Shown here in pieces: positions 15,131 through 23,764 of a stretch of DNA of 64,000 nucleotides (position 1 is its first letter; every line of letters begins with the position of its first letter). The notes beneath the pieces were generated by a model that was not told where the DNA came from, did no database searches, and was given only the letters and a program-made list of their open reading frames with translations. Source of the DNA: Sphingobium sp. CR2-8 (lineage in GTDB: Bacteria; Pseudomonadota; Alphaproteobacteria; Sphingomonadales; Sphingomonadaceae). The translations under genes and the position numbers were made by a program. The stretch is taken from positions 2,172,501 through 2,236,500 of the forward strand of contig NZ_JAYKZY010000002.1 in the NCBI RefSeq assembly GCF_035818615.1, in the 5' to 3' direction.

Positions 15131-16444
15131 TCACATCACCCGCACCTGCGCCGCCCCTCTCTTCCCCAGCATCAACTCGCTCAGCGCCCACACCAGCGCG
15201 TCCGCCCGATCCGGCGACCGTCCCGGCCCGACATAGCCACCCCCCGCGATCAACCCGCACATCTGGTCCTCCAGTTCGGGAAAGGCCCCGCGATGCGCCA
15301 CCCGCCCGGCCTCGTACAGGGCCGCCACCGGCTCCGCCCGCGCGGATTTGCCCCGGCTCGCATGAACCAGCTTCACCGGCATGTCCTCCTCCGCCGCGCG
15401 CAGCACGCTTTCCACCATCGCCCCGCCATTATTCGCCTCGGCCACCACCCGGTCGGCCCCATGCACCAGCGCCGCCGCCGCCACCGCCCGCGCCCAGCCT
15501 TCGGGCGACTGCCCCGCGACACTGGCGTCGGCGATCACATAGGCGCGCCCGTCGCCCCCGGTGCCCGCGACCACGATCCCGCACGCGTCGCCACCAGCCG
15601 ACGCGGGCGGATCGACCGCCACCACCACGCGGGTCAACACGCCCGGCACATGGCGCGCCCGGCACCGCTCGATCAGATCGCGCGTCCACAGCGCGCCCTC
15701 CACCTCCGCGATCAGTTCGCCATCCAGCTCCTGCCGCCCCAGCCGCGTACCGCCATAGCTCGCCGCCATGGCGTCGACAAAGCCCTCCGCCAGATGCGCC
15801 GCATTCTCCGCCGTCCGCCCTCCCGTCACGACCACATCGTCGCCGTTCCGCGCCACCAGCCCCCGGACCAGCGGCACCGGGCGCGGGGTCGTCGTCGCCA
15901 GCACGCGCGGCCTGCTCCCCAGCCGCAATCCCATCATCAGATTATGCCAGGCCGCCTCGCCGTCGGCCCATTTGGCGATCTCGTCGGCCCAGCCATGGCT
16001 GAACTGCGGCCCGCGCAAACTCTCCGGCTCGGCCGCGCCGAACAGGGTCGCCATCGCGCCATTGGGCCAGGTCAACTTGCGCAGCGCGGGCGCATAGGCC
16101 GGCCGGTTCCACCAGGGCGCGATCGACAACAGCCCCGACGCCCCCTCCACCATCACGCTGCGCGCCTCGCCCAGCGTCGCGCCCACCAGCGCGATCCGCG
16201 CCGTGGGATCGGCCTCCGCCACCATCCGCACCCATTCCGCTCCCGCCCGCGTCTTGCCGAAGCCGCGCCCCGCCATCATCAGCCAGATGCGCCAGTCGCC
16301 CGCGGGCGGCAATTGCCCCGGCCGCGCCAGATACAGCCATTCATGCGCCAGCCGCTCGGCCGCCGCCTGGTCCAGCCGCTTCAGGATCGCCGCCCGCGCC
16401 CGGCTGCTCTCCCCGGCCAGCCACTCCTGATCCGAAACCCGCAT
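15131..16444 (-). CDS. Terminase large subunit (GTA gp2-like)
   Basis: A 437-residue packaging motor. The ATPase has Walker A at residues 58-65 (AGRGFGKT), a WADEIAKW segment in the Walker B position and the coupling LATTTPRP motif. The nuclease domain shows VVAVDPPAS (first acidic residue), VVAEANNGGAMVESVL and the C-terminal PDRADALVWAL aspartate. All residues needed for function look present. The start at 16444 (MRVSDQEWLAGE) removes an implausible 56-residue extension. It is separated from the small terminase by four other genes. Confidence 0.93.
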   Translation of the reverse strand: MRVSDQEWLAGESSRARAAILKRLDQAAAERLAHEWLYLARPGQLPPAGDWRIWLMMAGRGFGKTRAGAEWVRMVAEADPTARIALVGATLGEARSVMVEGASGLLSIAPWWNRPAYAPALRKLTWPNGAMATLFGAAEPESLRGPQFSHGWADEIAKWADGEAAWHNLMMGLRLGSRPRVLATTTPRPVPLVRGLVARNGDDVVVTGGRTAENAAHLAEGFVDAMAASYGGTRLGRQELDGELIAEVEGALWTRDLIERCRARHVPGVLTRVVVAVDPPASAGGDACGIVVAGTGGDGRAYVIADASVAGQSPEGWARAVAAAALVHGADRVVAEANNGGAMVESVLRAAEEDMPVKLVHASRGKSARAEPVAALYEAGRVAHRGAFPELEDQMCGLIAGGGYVGPGRSPDRADALVWALSELMLGKRGAAQVRVM

Positions 16445-16510
16445 CGCCCGCCCCCGTGAAAACTGAACCACCCTATGGGTTCGCGCAGAGGCGCAAAGAA
16501 CGCAGAGACG

Positions 16511-16533
16511 AAAAAGGCCGCCCAAAGGCGGCC
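16511..16533 (-). terminator. Terminator after the M28 peptidase gene
   Basis: Minus-strand stem GGCCGCC-TTT-GGGCGGCC followed by TTTTT, about 85 bases past the peptidase stop and before the large terminase start at 16444. It should insulate the two genes. Confidence 0.7.
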
Positions 16534-16617
16534 AGACACTCTCCCCGACTGCGCCGCGCAGCAACCCGCCTGCGAACGGGATACTCCGCGTCCTCTGCGC
16601 CTCTGCGCGCAAAAAAC

Positions 16618-17937
16618 CTATTTGCGCGCCGCCATCCCCCCGAACGTCACCAGACTTTCCGCGCCATCCTTGCCGACCGCCGCGACGCCGATGAAATGAT
16701 CGTCCACCACGATATCCTTGAGCACCACCTCGGTCGCGCCGGTCACGTCCCGGCTATCGGTCCAGTCCTGCGCATCGGCGCGTCGCCAATAGACCTTATA
16801 TCCGCTCGCCCCCGGCACCGCGTCCCAGAAGACCCGCGTATCCATCGACAACGCCCCATCCAGCGAGACGCTGGCCGGCGCCGCCGGAGCATCCGCCAGC
16901 CGCCGCAAAGTCGCGACATTCAGCGCCGTCACCTTCGCCAGATAGGGAAAGTCCATCCCCTCGACCGTATCGCCATAGACCCGCCCGTTTTCGGTGCGCA
17001 GATCCTGATGCTGCCGATCGTAATTTTCGATCCCCACCGAAAAGCGCACGGCCGGAAAGCCCAGGTCCAGGAAGGGCGAATGGTCGCCACCCCGCCCGAA
17101 CCGATCGAAGCGCCGCACCGGAAACACATCCAGCCCGATCTGCGGATTCCCCTCGGCAATCCCGTCGATCGCCTTGGCCAGCGCCCGCGACGGCCCGTCA
17201 TCCTCGCCGCCGATCGCCCGCCGCGTCGCGCTCGCCTTGGCGTCGTCGCCCGCGCGCATCCCTTCGGAAAAGACCCGCACCCGGTCGGCAACGACCTGCC
17301 CATTCTGGCCGACCGTATTCCCGACGATATCGTTGTTCAGCATCGCCCGCACCTGCCAGCCGCGCGCCTTGGCCGTGGCGGCCAGCAGCTTGCCGCCCCA
17401 CAGCCCCTGCTCCTCACCCGACAACAGCGCATAGACGATCGTCCCGTCGAACGTTTCGCCCGCCAGCACCCGCGCCGCCTCAATCACCAAAGCGGTGCCC
17501 GACGCATTGTCGTTCGCGCCCGGCGCATCCCCGGTCACATTCATCACATCGGTCACGCGACTGTCGATATGCCCCGCGACGATCACCACCTGGTTAGGAT
17601 CACCCGTCCCCTTCTGGATCGCCAGCACGTCGACCACCTCGACCCCGTCCGGCGCGCGCGGCCCGGTAAAGCGATCCGCGATCGTCTCCACGGTCAGGCA
17701 CCCGCCGCAGCTCTTGCCGATCTTCGCAAACTCCGCCGCGCCCCATCGCCGCGCCGCGCCGATCCCGCGCTTGGGATCGGTCGCCGAAGACAGCGTATGC
17801 CGCGTCCCGAAACTGACAAGCTTTTCGACATCCGCCTTCAACCGCGCCGGATCGGGCGCGCGCCTCTGTGCAGGGGCCGAAACAGCCATGGTGGAACACA
17901 GGGCGGAGGCAGCGGCCAGCAGGATCATATGTCTCAT
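16618..17937 (-). CDS. M28-family secreted metallopeptidase
   Basis: A 439-residue protein. Residues 1-23 are a signal peptide (ILLAAASALCSTMAVSAPA). The M28 zinc site is visible: VAGHIDSR (His, Asp), GANDNASGTA (bridging Asp), LLSGEEQGLWG (catalytic Glu), LNNDIVGN (Asp) and GRGGDHSPF (His). The last ~100 residues form a fibronectin-III-like beta domain (YKVYWRRADAQDW). It probably acts in the periplasm or outside as an aminopeptidase. It lies within the GTA gene order between terminase subunits but has its own terminator and no link to particle function. Confidence 0.87.
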   Translation of the reverse strand: MRHMILLAAASALCSTMAVSAPAQRRAPDPARLKADVEKLVSFGTRHTLSSATDPKRGIGAARRWGAAEFAKIGKSCGGCLTVETIADRFTGPRAPDGVEVVDVLAIQKGTGDPNQVVIVAGHIDSRVTDVMNVTGDAPGANDNASGTALVIEAARVLAGETFDGTIVYALLSGEEQGLWGGKLLAATAKARGWQVRAMLNNDIVGNTVGQNGQVVADRVRVFSEGMRAGDDAKASATRRAIGGEDDGPSRALAKAIDGIAEGNPQIGLDVFPVRRFDRFGRGGDHSPFLDLGFPAVRFSVGIENYDRQHQDLRTENGRVYGDTVEGMDFPYLAKVTALNVATLRRLADAPAAPASVSLDGALSMDTRVFWDAVPGASGYKVYWRRADAQDWTDSRDVTGATEVVLKDIVVDDHFIGVAAVGKDGAESLVTFGGMAARK

Positions 17938-18018
17938 GCCCCCGGTCTACCGCCTCTTGCCTGTCTGTAAAGCCGCGCGCCTGCAAAACCATGGGGCCTG
18001 CAAAGGCGCAGCCCCACC

Positions 18019-18345
18019 TCAGTGGGTGCGGCTCGTCACCTTCGCCGTGCCATCGCTCAATATCTGGATCAGATGCGCGGTGCCGTTATTGCACTGCGCC
18101 TTCCATCCCCGCACGCCAGCACGGATCTCGGCACGGTCGGACTGCGTCACGTCCGGGCAGGCCGCGCCGCTGTCGCGGATCGCCTTTTCGAACACGCCGT
18201 TGCGCAAATCCACGTCCAGCTTGGCGACCTGCGCCGCCGCGCCCGTCTCCGGCCCCTCGACCTGGGCGACCGCCTCGCGATCCGCCCCGCCATCGCCGCA
18301 CGCGGCCAGCATGCCCACCAATCCCATTATCACCGCTCGCCGCAT
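18019..18345 (-). CDS. Small lipoprotein, unknown function
   Basis: A 108-residue protein with a lipoprotein signal (MRRAVIMGLVGMLAACGDGG; lipobox LAAC, Cys 16). The mature domain starts with an acidic linker and carries a conserved-looking C-terminal half (CPDVTQSDRAEIRAG, GWKAQCNNGTAHLIQI) with two cysteines that could pair. No family recognised. It follows the 95-residue membrane-protein gene beyond a strong terminator, so it is probably transcribed on its own. Confidence 0.7.
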   Translation of the reverse strand: MRRAVIMGLVGMLAACGDGGADREAVAQVEGPETGAAAQVAKLDVDLRNGVFEKAIRDSGAACPDVTQSDRAEIRAGVRGWKAQCNNGTAHLIQILSDGTAKVTSRTH

Positions 18346-18461
18346 GGTCCTCGTTCCTCTATCCTGCAACCCCGCATCCCGTGCGGGCGTCGGCCCACCC
18401 TTTCGATGCCCTTTATCGATCCCGGCCCTTGTGGGCTATCGCCTTCACCATAGGCGCCTGC

Positions 18462-18500
18462 AAAAAAGGCCCCCGGCGCTTTCGCACGGGAGCCTTTTTT
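18462..18500. terminator. Bidirectional terminator
   Basis: AAAAAAGGCCCCCGGCGCTT and CGCACGGGAGCCTTTTTT form a stem with A- and T-runs on both sides. It ends the 95-residue membrane-protein gene on the minus strand. Confidence 0.75.
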
Positions 18501-18532
18501 CACGACATTTTCAACGCCATGGATCGGGGGAC

Positions 18533-18820
18533 TTACTTTTCCCCATTATCCTTCACGCCAACGGTCGGCACTTCCACCACTTCCTTCTTGGTGCCAACGA
18601 CAACCGCCTTGGAATCGACGTCCACCTTGGGTAGCGAACCGCCCGAGACGCTCACTTCCGGCACGTCGCCACCACTGACATCCGCCTTCCAGAACCCGGT
18701 GGCGAACAATACGCCCACCACGGCCAGCGCCACGATCAGGATGATCGCGATGGTGCGGCCACCATTGCTTTTGCGCACGACGACACGATCGTCATAGGGA
18801 TCGTTACGAACTTCAACCAT
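18533..18820 (-). CDS. Single-pass membrane protein, unknown
   Basis: A 95-residue protein: charged N-terminus (MVEVRNDPYDDRVVVRKSNG), one membrane helix (TIAIILIVALAVVGVLFATG) and a valine-rich, repetitive periplasmic tail (SGGDVPEVSVSGGSLPKVDV). GGAGGAGAG precedes the ATG, a strong ribosome site. Proteins with this layout are common and unnamed in sphingomonads. No catalytic motif. Confidence 0.7.
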   Translation of the reverse strand: MVEVRNDPYDDRVVVRKSNGGRTIAIILIVALAVVGVLFATGFWKADVSGGDVPEVSVSGGSLPKVDVDSKAVVVGTKKEVVEVPTVGVKDNGEK

Positions 18821-18935
18821 CTTGGCTCTCCTCCACCTTGGTGGGCTTGGAACGGCCATGAACATAGTTTGTTCCGCTCCGGAAACGTGGGCAATAATGT
18901 GGACATGATTGGGACATGATGGCCGCGCCTGCCTC

Positions 18936-19259
18936 TCATGCCGATCGCGGCCCCCACAGGATCACCGCCCCGCCGGCCAGGCACAGCCCCAGCCCAACCA
19001 GATCCCACCGGTCCGGCCGCACCCCCTCGGCTGCCCACAGCCATAGTATCGCCGACAGGATATAGATCGCCCCATAGGCCGCGTAGGCCCGCCCCGCATG
19101 ATCCGCCTCCACCAGCGTCAACAGCCAGGCGAACAGGCACAGGGACGCAACCCCCGGCGCCACCCACCAGACCGACCGGCCCATCCGCAGCCACGCCCAA
19201 AAGGCGAAACACCCCGCAATCTCCGCGATCGCCGCACCGATATAGAGGATGATGGCCAT
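18936..19259 (-). CDS. YnfA/UPF0060 family membrane protein
   Basis: A 107-residue protein with four predicted membrane helices. [20 protein letters not shown] and [20 protein letters not shown] are the UPF0060 signature. The start at 19259 gives the family length; an in-frame ATG pair at 19277/19280 is possible, but neither has a clear ribosome site. Function of the family is not settled; a small drug-resistance-like transporter fold has been suggested. It is the gene nearest to the small terminase. Confidence 0.85.
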   Translation of the reverse strand: MAIILYIGAAIAEIAGCFAFWAWLRMGRSVWWVAPGVASLCLFAWLLTLVEADHAGRAYAAYGAIYILSAILWLWAAEGVRPDRWDLVGLGLCLAGGAVILWGPRSA

Positions 19260-19317
19260 GGTTGGCGTGGTTGGCATCATAGCGGGCTAGTCGCAAGGGC
19301 GGTTGGTGAGAGCGAGC

Positions 19318-19342
19318 CCTCTCCCGCGAAAGGGGGAGAGGG
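19318..19342. repeat. Short palindrome of the REP5 kind
   Basis: CCCTCTCCCGCGAAAGGGGG followed by AGAGGG, a stem of ten base pairs around GCGAAA. It separates the YnfA gene from the small terminase. Confidence 0.6.
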
Positions 19343-19359
19343 CTATTTTGGGCGCCCCG

Positions 19360-19923
19360 TCACCCCTCACTCTCCCCGCGCCGCCGCCCGATCGCCCCCA
19401 GCACATCGGCCACCCGCGCCTTCGCGTCCGCACTGTCCGGCCCCGCGCCCGCCAACTGCGCAGCCCGCCGCTTCTCCATCCGATCGCGGTGCAGCGTCAG
19501 CAGTCGCAGCGCCACCGTCAGGTTGCGCGTCCGCTTGACCTTGCGCCCCTTGACCGCACCCTCGCCATCCAGCGTCAATTCCTCGACCTCGCCGCCGAAC
19601 AGTATCTCGCGCATCAACAGCGCCTCGATCTCGGCATAGCCCACGTCCAGCGCCTCGTCCCATGCCTGGGCGAAGGCGGCATTGGCACTGCGGCGGCGAT
19701 AGGCGCTCGCCCGGCACATGTCCGCCGCCCGCGCCGCCTCGCTCGCGTTGCAGGTCTCGGCCAGCGTCTCCAGAAACAGCTTCTCCTTCGCCTTGGTCCA
19801 TCCATCCGCGCGCGGACGGCGCTTTTGCGCGCGGCTTTTCCCGCCGACCCGCTGGCGCTGCGCCACCAGCGCCGTGCTCTTTTCGTCGGCCCCCGCACCC
19901 GACTGCGCCTTCTTCCCCGCCAT
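19360..19923 (-). CDS. Terminase small subunit (GTA gp1-like)
   Basis: A 187-residue DNA-recognition subunit. After a basic disordered N-terminus (about residues 1-45, many K/R/S) comes a helix-turn-helix (FLETLAETCNASEAARAADM, CRASAYRRRSANAAFAQAWD), typical of TerS and RcGTA gp1. The ATG at 19923 is the second start in frame and has no competing ribosome site. As the first particle gene in order it should mark the promoter-proximal end, but four unrelated genes separate it from the large subunit. Confidence 0.82.
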   Translation of the reverse strand: MAGKKAQSGAGADEKSTALVAQRQRVGGKSRAQKRRPRADGWTKAKEKLFLETLAETCNASEAARAADMCRASAYRRRSANAAFAQAWDEALDVGYAEIEALLMREILFGGEVEELTLDGEGAVKGRKVKRTRNLTVALRLLTLHRDRMEKRRAAQLAGAGPDSADAKARVADVLGAIGRRRGESEG

Positions 19924-19957
19924 GCCCCTGTCCCCCGCCGCCCCGATCCCGCCCCAA

Positions 19958-19993
19958 AACACAAAGGGCCGATCCTTTCGGACCAGCCCTTAT
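19958..19993 (-). terminator. Terminator after the GST gene
   Basis: Minus-strand GGGCTGGTCC-GAAA-GGATCGGCCC followed by TTTGTGTTTT, about 100 bases past the GST stop and just before the small terminase start, isolating the GTA cluster from upstream transcription. Confidence 0.65.
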
Positions 19994-20095
19994 GCCGTCG
20001 ATGCCGTCACCGCTTCGCTGGCGACTCACATTTTTCCACTATGCCCATCTCTGCCAGATGAGCGTGACGATGTCAACCAAAATGTTCCATATAGG

Positions 20096-20743
20096 TTATT
20101 TTTCAGTCATCGCCTGGATCATCGGCGCTTCCTCGGCCAGCGCCTCGGCCACGCTCGGCCGCGCCTTCACGCGGGCGATCCAGGCCGCCGTCTTGGGCCA
20201 GCGATCCGCCGTCAGCCCATCCGAAACATAGCCCACATTGATGATCGGGCTGGCCGCCGCCAGGTCCGCCAAAGTGAAACGATCCTCGATCAGCCACCCC
20301 CCATCCGGCAGCACATCCTCCAGATAATCGTAGATTTTCGGCATCTTCTCCGCCTCGGCGCGGTCCGCCGCCGCCAGGTCCGGCTCCCGCTTCAGCCGCC
20401 TGGCGACCGCGCGGTTGAAGAAGATCATCTGCCCCGCCGCCTGCACCACCGTATCACCGAACTCCTCATACCAGATCGTGCGCGCCCGCGCTCTCGGCGC
20501 GGTCGGGATCAGGTTCGGTTCGGGGTGCAGGGCATCCATATAGGTGACGATCGCGGTCGAATTGCACAGCAGGAAATCGCCATCTTCGAGCGCCGGTATC
20601 TTGCCGAAGGGCGACCCCTTCAGATAGCCCTCCGCGCCCCGACCAAAGCCGGCCGTCCGCACCTCGACATCGATCCCCTTTTCGGCGGCAAAGACGATGA
20701 CCTTGCGCACGAAGGGTGACGGCCGCGCGCCATGGATGATCAT
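20096..20743 (-). CDS. Glutathione S-transferase family protein
   Basis: A 215-residue GST. The thioredoxin-like N-terminal domain has ARPSPFVRKVIVFAAEKGID and the cis-proline/glutathione site GKIPALEDGDFLLCNSTAIV; the C-terminal all-alpha domain includes the LADLAAASPIINVGYV segment. The catalytic residue is probably Ser in PSPF. Cytosolic, conjugating or reducing glutathione-dependent enzyme of unknown substrate. Confidence 0.9.
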   Translation of the reverse strand: MIIHGARPSPFVRKVIVFAAEKGIDVEVRTAGFGRGAEGYLKGSPFGKIPALEDGDFLLCNSTAIVTYMDALHPEPNLIPTAPRARARTIWYEEFGDTVVQAAGQMIFFNRAVARRLKREPDLAAADRAEAEKMPKIYDYLEDVLPDGGWLIEDRFTLADLAAASPIINVGYVSDGLTADRWPKTAAWIARVKARPSVAEALAEEAPMIQAMTEK

Positions 20744-20809
20744 ATGCCATTCTCCTGTCGTCAGGTGGGGACCGGCACGATGCCAACCCGGCAGTGCAAT
20801 GCAATGCTT

Positions 20810-21421
20810 TTATACGCCCTCCGCCTCGACCGGCAGGAACGGCGCGATCACGCCCATCACCCGCGCCACGGTCGCCGCCTCCTCCCCCACCGGCGCGACA
20901 TAGTCTATCACCGCCCGCGCCGCCGCGTCGTCCGCACCCCGCGCGATCGCCCAGGCGCTTAAATAATGCGCGGCCATGCATCCCCCTGCCGTCGCGACAT
21001 TCCCATGCGCCACGAACGGCGCATCGATCACCCTGATTCCCGCCTCGATCACCCAGGGCTTGGTCGTCATGTCGGTGCAGGCGGGCAGGTCGCCGATCAG
21101 TCCCAGCCGCGCCAGGATCAGCGCGCCCGAACATTGCGCCCCGATGATCTGCCGCGCGGGGTCCAACCGCAACCGCGCCATCAGTTTCGCATCCGAAACG
21201 ACTTCACGCGTTCGCACGCCGCTGCCGATCAGCACCACGTCGGCTTCCGCTGCAAATTCCATATCTTGCTGCACGTCGACCGTGACACCATTCATCGACG
21301 TCACGCGCTCGCCCGGCCCGCATATCTCCGCCTGCCAGCCCGGCACCCGGTTCAGCAGCGCCAACGCCACGAAACTGTCCAGTTCGTTGAATCCGTCGAA
21401 CGTCAAAACCGCAACCCGCAT
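20810..21421 (-). CDS. DJ-1/PfpI family protein
   Basis: A 203-residue class I glutamine-amidotransferase-like protein. The nucleophile elbow is IIGAQCSGALILARLG with the expected Cys; upstream are MRVAVLTFDGFNELDS and ADVVLIGSG, and the C-terminal GGCMAAHYLSAW helix follows. Start ATG 21421; a GTG two codons upstream is possible. Relatives include isonitrile hydratases, glyoxalases and chaperones, so the activity is not certain. Confidence 0.85.
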   Translation of the reverse strand: MRVAVLTFDGFNELDSFVALALLNRVPGWQAEICGPGERVTSMNGVTVDVQQDMEFAAEADVVLIGSGVRTREVVSDAKLMARLRLDPARQIIGAQCSGALILARLGLIGDLPACTDMTTKPWVIEAGIRVIDAPFVAHGNVATAGGCMAAHYLSAWAIARGADDAAARAVIDYVAPVGEEAATVARVMGVIAPFLPVEAEGV

Positions 21422-21503
21422 CGCCACACCCCGCCATTGAAAGCGCCTCTATAGGGTCGGACGACCACGACCGCGCGATCCGCTCACGCGCCATTGGCCC
21501 TGC

Positions 21504-22376
21504 TCAGAATTGCGGCCCGGAAACCCCCGGCCCCAGCCTCTTCGGCTCGGGCCGCGATCCAGCCCCGGCGTCGGATCCAGACCCCGGCTCAGGCCCATCG
21601 TCGGCCCCGGCCCCTGCCCCAGCCCCCGCCCCGCCCGACACCGTCGTGCGCGTATAGTCGATCCGTATCCGCACCCAGCTGCCCACCATCACCTTGCCGT
21701 TGACGCGCGGCGGCAGCACCAGGAACTGCCAGGCCGCCAGCCGCACCGCCTTGGCAAAGCCCGACCCCAGCGGCGCTTCGCCCAGCGTCTGGCAATTTTC
21801 GACATGATAATGGTCGATCGTCTTGCACGCCACCAGGCCATAGCCCCGCGCGGGCGCGTTGGCGGGCAGGTAGCTGCCCAGTTCCGCATGGGTCGGCCGC
21901 CGATACCATTCCGCCTCGAACAGCTGCACGCCGCCCGGCCCTTCGCCCGGTCCCTGCACCATCGCGCTGTCGCCCTTGCCCGATCCGGCCGCTTGCGCGC
22001 CCTTGGGCATGGTGCCGATATCGGCCGCCGCCATCTGCTCGCGGTTCATCGTGATGAACGGGAAGGGGGATGGCGGCTGCTCTGCTGGCTTCTCGACCGG
22101 GACCGGCGGCCGCACCACCGGGTCAGCCTGCTTCTGCGGCGCGGCCTTGTCCTGCTCACGCTTTTCCGCCGTCTCCGCCTTGGCCTGTTCCTGCTGCGTC
22201 TTCTCGCCCGTCTCGACGTCGAACGTCACCGGCATCCGGTCGTCGACTCGCGGCGGCTCCATTTTGGGCGACAGGGTGAACAGCGCCAGCAGCAGCAGCA
22301 GGTTCAGCACCAGCGCGAACGCCAGCCCACCCGCGCGCTGCCGCACCTTGGACCAAGGAATAGAAGGGATATTCAA
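21504..22376 (-). CDS. TonB-like energy transducer protein
   Basis: About 290 residues. One N-terminal membrane helix (GGLAFALVLNLLLLLALFTL), then a charged Glu/Lys/Gln/Pro-rich linker (about residues 45-110), then a C-terminal domain ending FLVLPPRVNGKVMVGSWVRI and a Pro/Gly/Ala-rich tail. The architecture is that of TonB-type periplasm-spanning proteins, and the C-terminal domain keeps the LxxxxFLVxPPRVxG pattern. The start is uncertain: TTG at 22376 or GTG at 22346; the longer frame to 22592 runs through tandem repeats and is unlikely. No ExbB/ExbD genes lie beside it. Confidence 0.6.
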   Translation of the reverse strand: MNIPSIPWSKVRQRAGGLAFALVLNLLLLLALFTLSPKMEPPRVDDRMPVTFDVETGEKTQQEQAKAETAEKREQDKAAPQKQADPVVRPPVPVEKPAEQPPSPFPFITMNREQMAAADIGTMPKGAQAAGSGKGDSAMVQGPGEGPGGVQLFEAEWYRRPTHAELGSYLPANAPARGYGLVACKTIDHYHVENCQTLGEAPLGSGFAKAVRLAAWQFLVLPPRVNGKVMVGSWVRIRIDYTRTTVSGGAGAGAGAGADDGPEPGSGSDAGAGSRPEPKRLGPGVSGPQF

Positions 22377-22443
22377 ATGCGACGACCGGTCCGGATGGTT
22401 TGGGGGGTCATGCCCAGACGACGCGAGACAGTCAACGCCGTAG

Positions 22444-22543
22444 GGCTGTAGCCCGGAGGCGCAAAAACAATCCGTGGGGCTGTAGCCCGGAGGCGCACGA
22501 ACAATCCGCAGGACTTCAGCCCAGAGGCGCAAACACCCAATCC
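22444..22543. repeat. Three tandem 34-bp repeats
   Basis: GGCTGTAGCCCGGAGGCGCA begins two nearly identical units at 22444 and 22478; a degenerate third begins at 22512. The period is exactly 34. Each unit contains the small palindrome GGGCTGTAGCCC. They lie between the divergent TonB-like and GNAT genes. Confidence 0.8.
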
Positions 22544-22584
22544 CCCCTGCACAAGCCATCGCCACCGCGCTAAAGCCCCTCATC

Positions 22585-23109
22585 ATGACCATCCGCCTCG
22601 CGACACCCGCCGACCTGCCCCTGCTCCATCCGGTGATCGAGCGCGCCTATCGCGGCGACGCGGCGCGCGCGGGCTGGACCTTCGAATCCGACCTGCTCAC
22701 CGGGCCGCGCACCGACCTTGCCAGCCTGGCCGCGATCCTCGACAGCCCCACCGACCGCCTGCTCATCGCCCTTGACCCGAACGGCGCGCCGCTGGGCTGC
22801 GTCCAGATCAGCGACAGGGCAGGCGCAGGCCTTGCCTATCTCGGCCTGCTCTGCATCGATCCGGTGCGCCAGTCCGCCGGCCTCGGCCGCCGTCTCATCG
22901 CCGCGGCCGAAGAGCATGCCGCCCGCCTGTTCGGCGCGTCCGCCATGGAAATGACCGTCATCGACAGCCGGGTCGAACTGATCGCCTGGTATCAGCGCCG
23001 CGGCTACGCGCTCACCGGCGAACGCCGCCCCTTCCCGATCCCGCGCGATCCCCCGCTGGCCATGGTCGTACTGGCAAAATCGCTGGCGACCCGAAACGAT
23101 CTCGGCTAG
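22585..23109 (+). CDS. GNAT family N-acetyltransferase
   Basis: A 174-residue acetyltransferase: MTIRLATPADLPLLHPVIER start, YLGLLCIDPVRQSAGLGRRL with the acetyl-CoA pyrophosphate-binding Q/R-x-x-G-x-G/A loop (RQSAGLG), and AWYQRRGYALTGERRPF as motif B. Substrate unknown. It is followed closely by the YqaA-type gene on the same strand. Confidence 0.88.
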   Translation: MTIRLATPADLPLLHPVIERAYRGDAARAGWTFESDLLTGPRTDLASLAAILDSPTDRLLIALDPNGAPLGCVQISDRAGAGLAYLGLLCIDPVRQSAGLGRRLIAAAEEHAARLFGASAMEMTVIDSRVELIAWYQRRGYALTGERRPFPIPRDPPLAMVVLAKSLATRNDLG

Positions 23110-23120
23110 GTCCGCCCGCA

Positions 23121-23759
23121 ATGCTCACCAAGCTCTATCAATGGACGCTGGCGAAGGCCGCGCACCGCCATGCCGAACGGTGGTTGTTCGCCATCAGCTT
23201 CATGGAATCCAGCTTCTTCCCGATCCCGCCGCACCCGCTGCTGGGCCTCATGTGCCTGGCCCGGCCAGAACGCGCGCTCCGCTTCGGCTTCATCTGCACG
23301 CTGGCGTCGGTCCTGGGCGGCCTGTTCGGCTACGCCATCGGCCATTTCCTCTATGAAGCCGTGGGCCAGCAGATCCTCTCGGCCCTCGGCCTCGCCGCCA
23401 AATTCCCGGTCGCGGCCTGCTATCTGCGGGAAAACGCCGCCCTCATCATCCTGGCGAAGGGCGCGACGCCCATCCCGTTCAAGCTCATCACCATCACGGC
23501 GGGCTTCATCGGCCTGCCGCTCTTCACCTTCCTGTGGGCCAGCATCGTCAGCCGCGCGTTCCAGTTCATGCTGGTGGGCTTCCTGTTCTGGAAATTCGGA
23601 CGGCCCATCAAGGCGTTCATCGAAAAATATCTGGCCCTGCTCTCGATCCTGTTCGTCGTCCTGCTCGTCGGCGGCTTCCTCGCCGCCTCGATGCTGACCG
23701 GCGGCGGCAAGAAGGACGACACGTGCAGCCACGCCACCATGGCGACGATCGGCCGCTAG
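23121..23759 (+). CDS. YqaA/DedA-type (VTT-domain) membrane protein
   Basis: A 212-residue inner-membrane protein with four to five hydrophobic segments. FAISFMESSFFPIPPHPLLG carries the re-entrant-loop motif of the YqaA/SNARE-associated group; LRENAALIILAKGATPIPFK and ITITAGFIG follow. A role in lipid scrambling or membrane homeostasis is inferred from the family. It starts 12 bases after the GNAT gene and ends six bases before lnt, so the three probably form an operon. Confidence 0.87.
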   Translation: MLTKLYQWTLAKAAHRHAERWLFAISFMESSFFPIPPHPLLGLMCLARPERALRFGFICTLASVLGGLFGYAIGHFLYEAVGQQILSALGLAAKFPVAACYLRENAALIILAKGATPIPFKLITITAGFIGLPLFTFLWASIVSRAFQFMLVGFLFWKFGRPIKAFIEKYLALLSILFVVLLVGGFLAASMLTGGGKKDDTCSHATMATIGR

Positions 23760-23764
23760 CGCCC

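Noticed and set aside
1..19923. Ordinary temperate prophage
   Set aside because: No integrase, repressor, replication genes or attachment sites are seen, and the gene order is that of RcGTA.
20060..20085. A TTGACA-like -35 box before the small terminase (minus strand)
   Set aside because: No acceptable -10 at the right distance, and a terminator lies between it and the gene.
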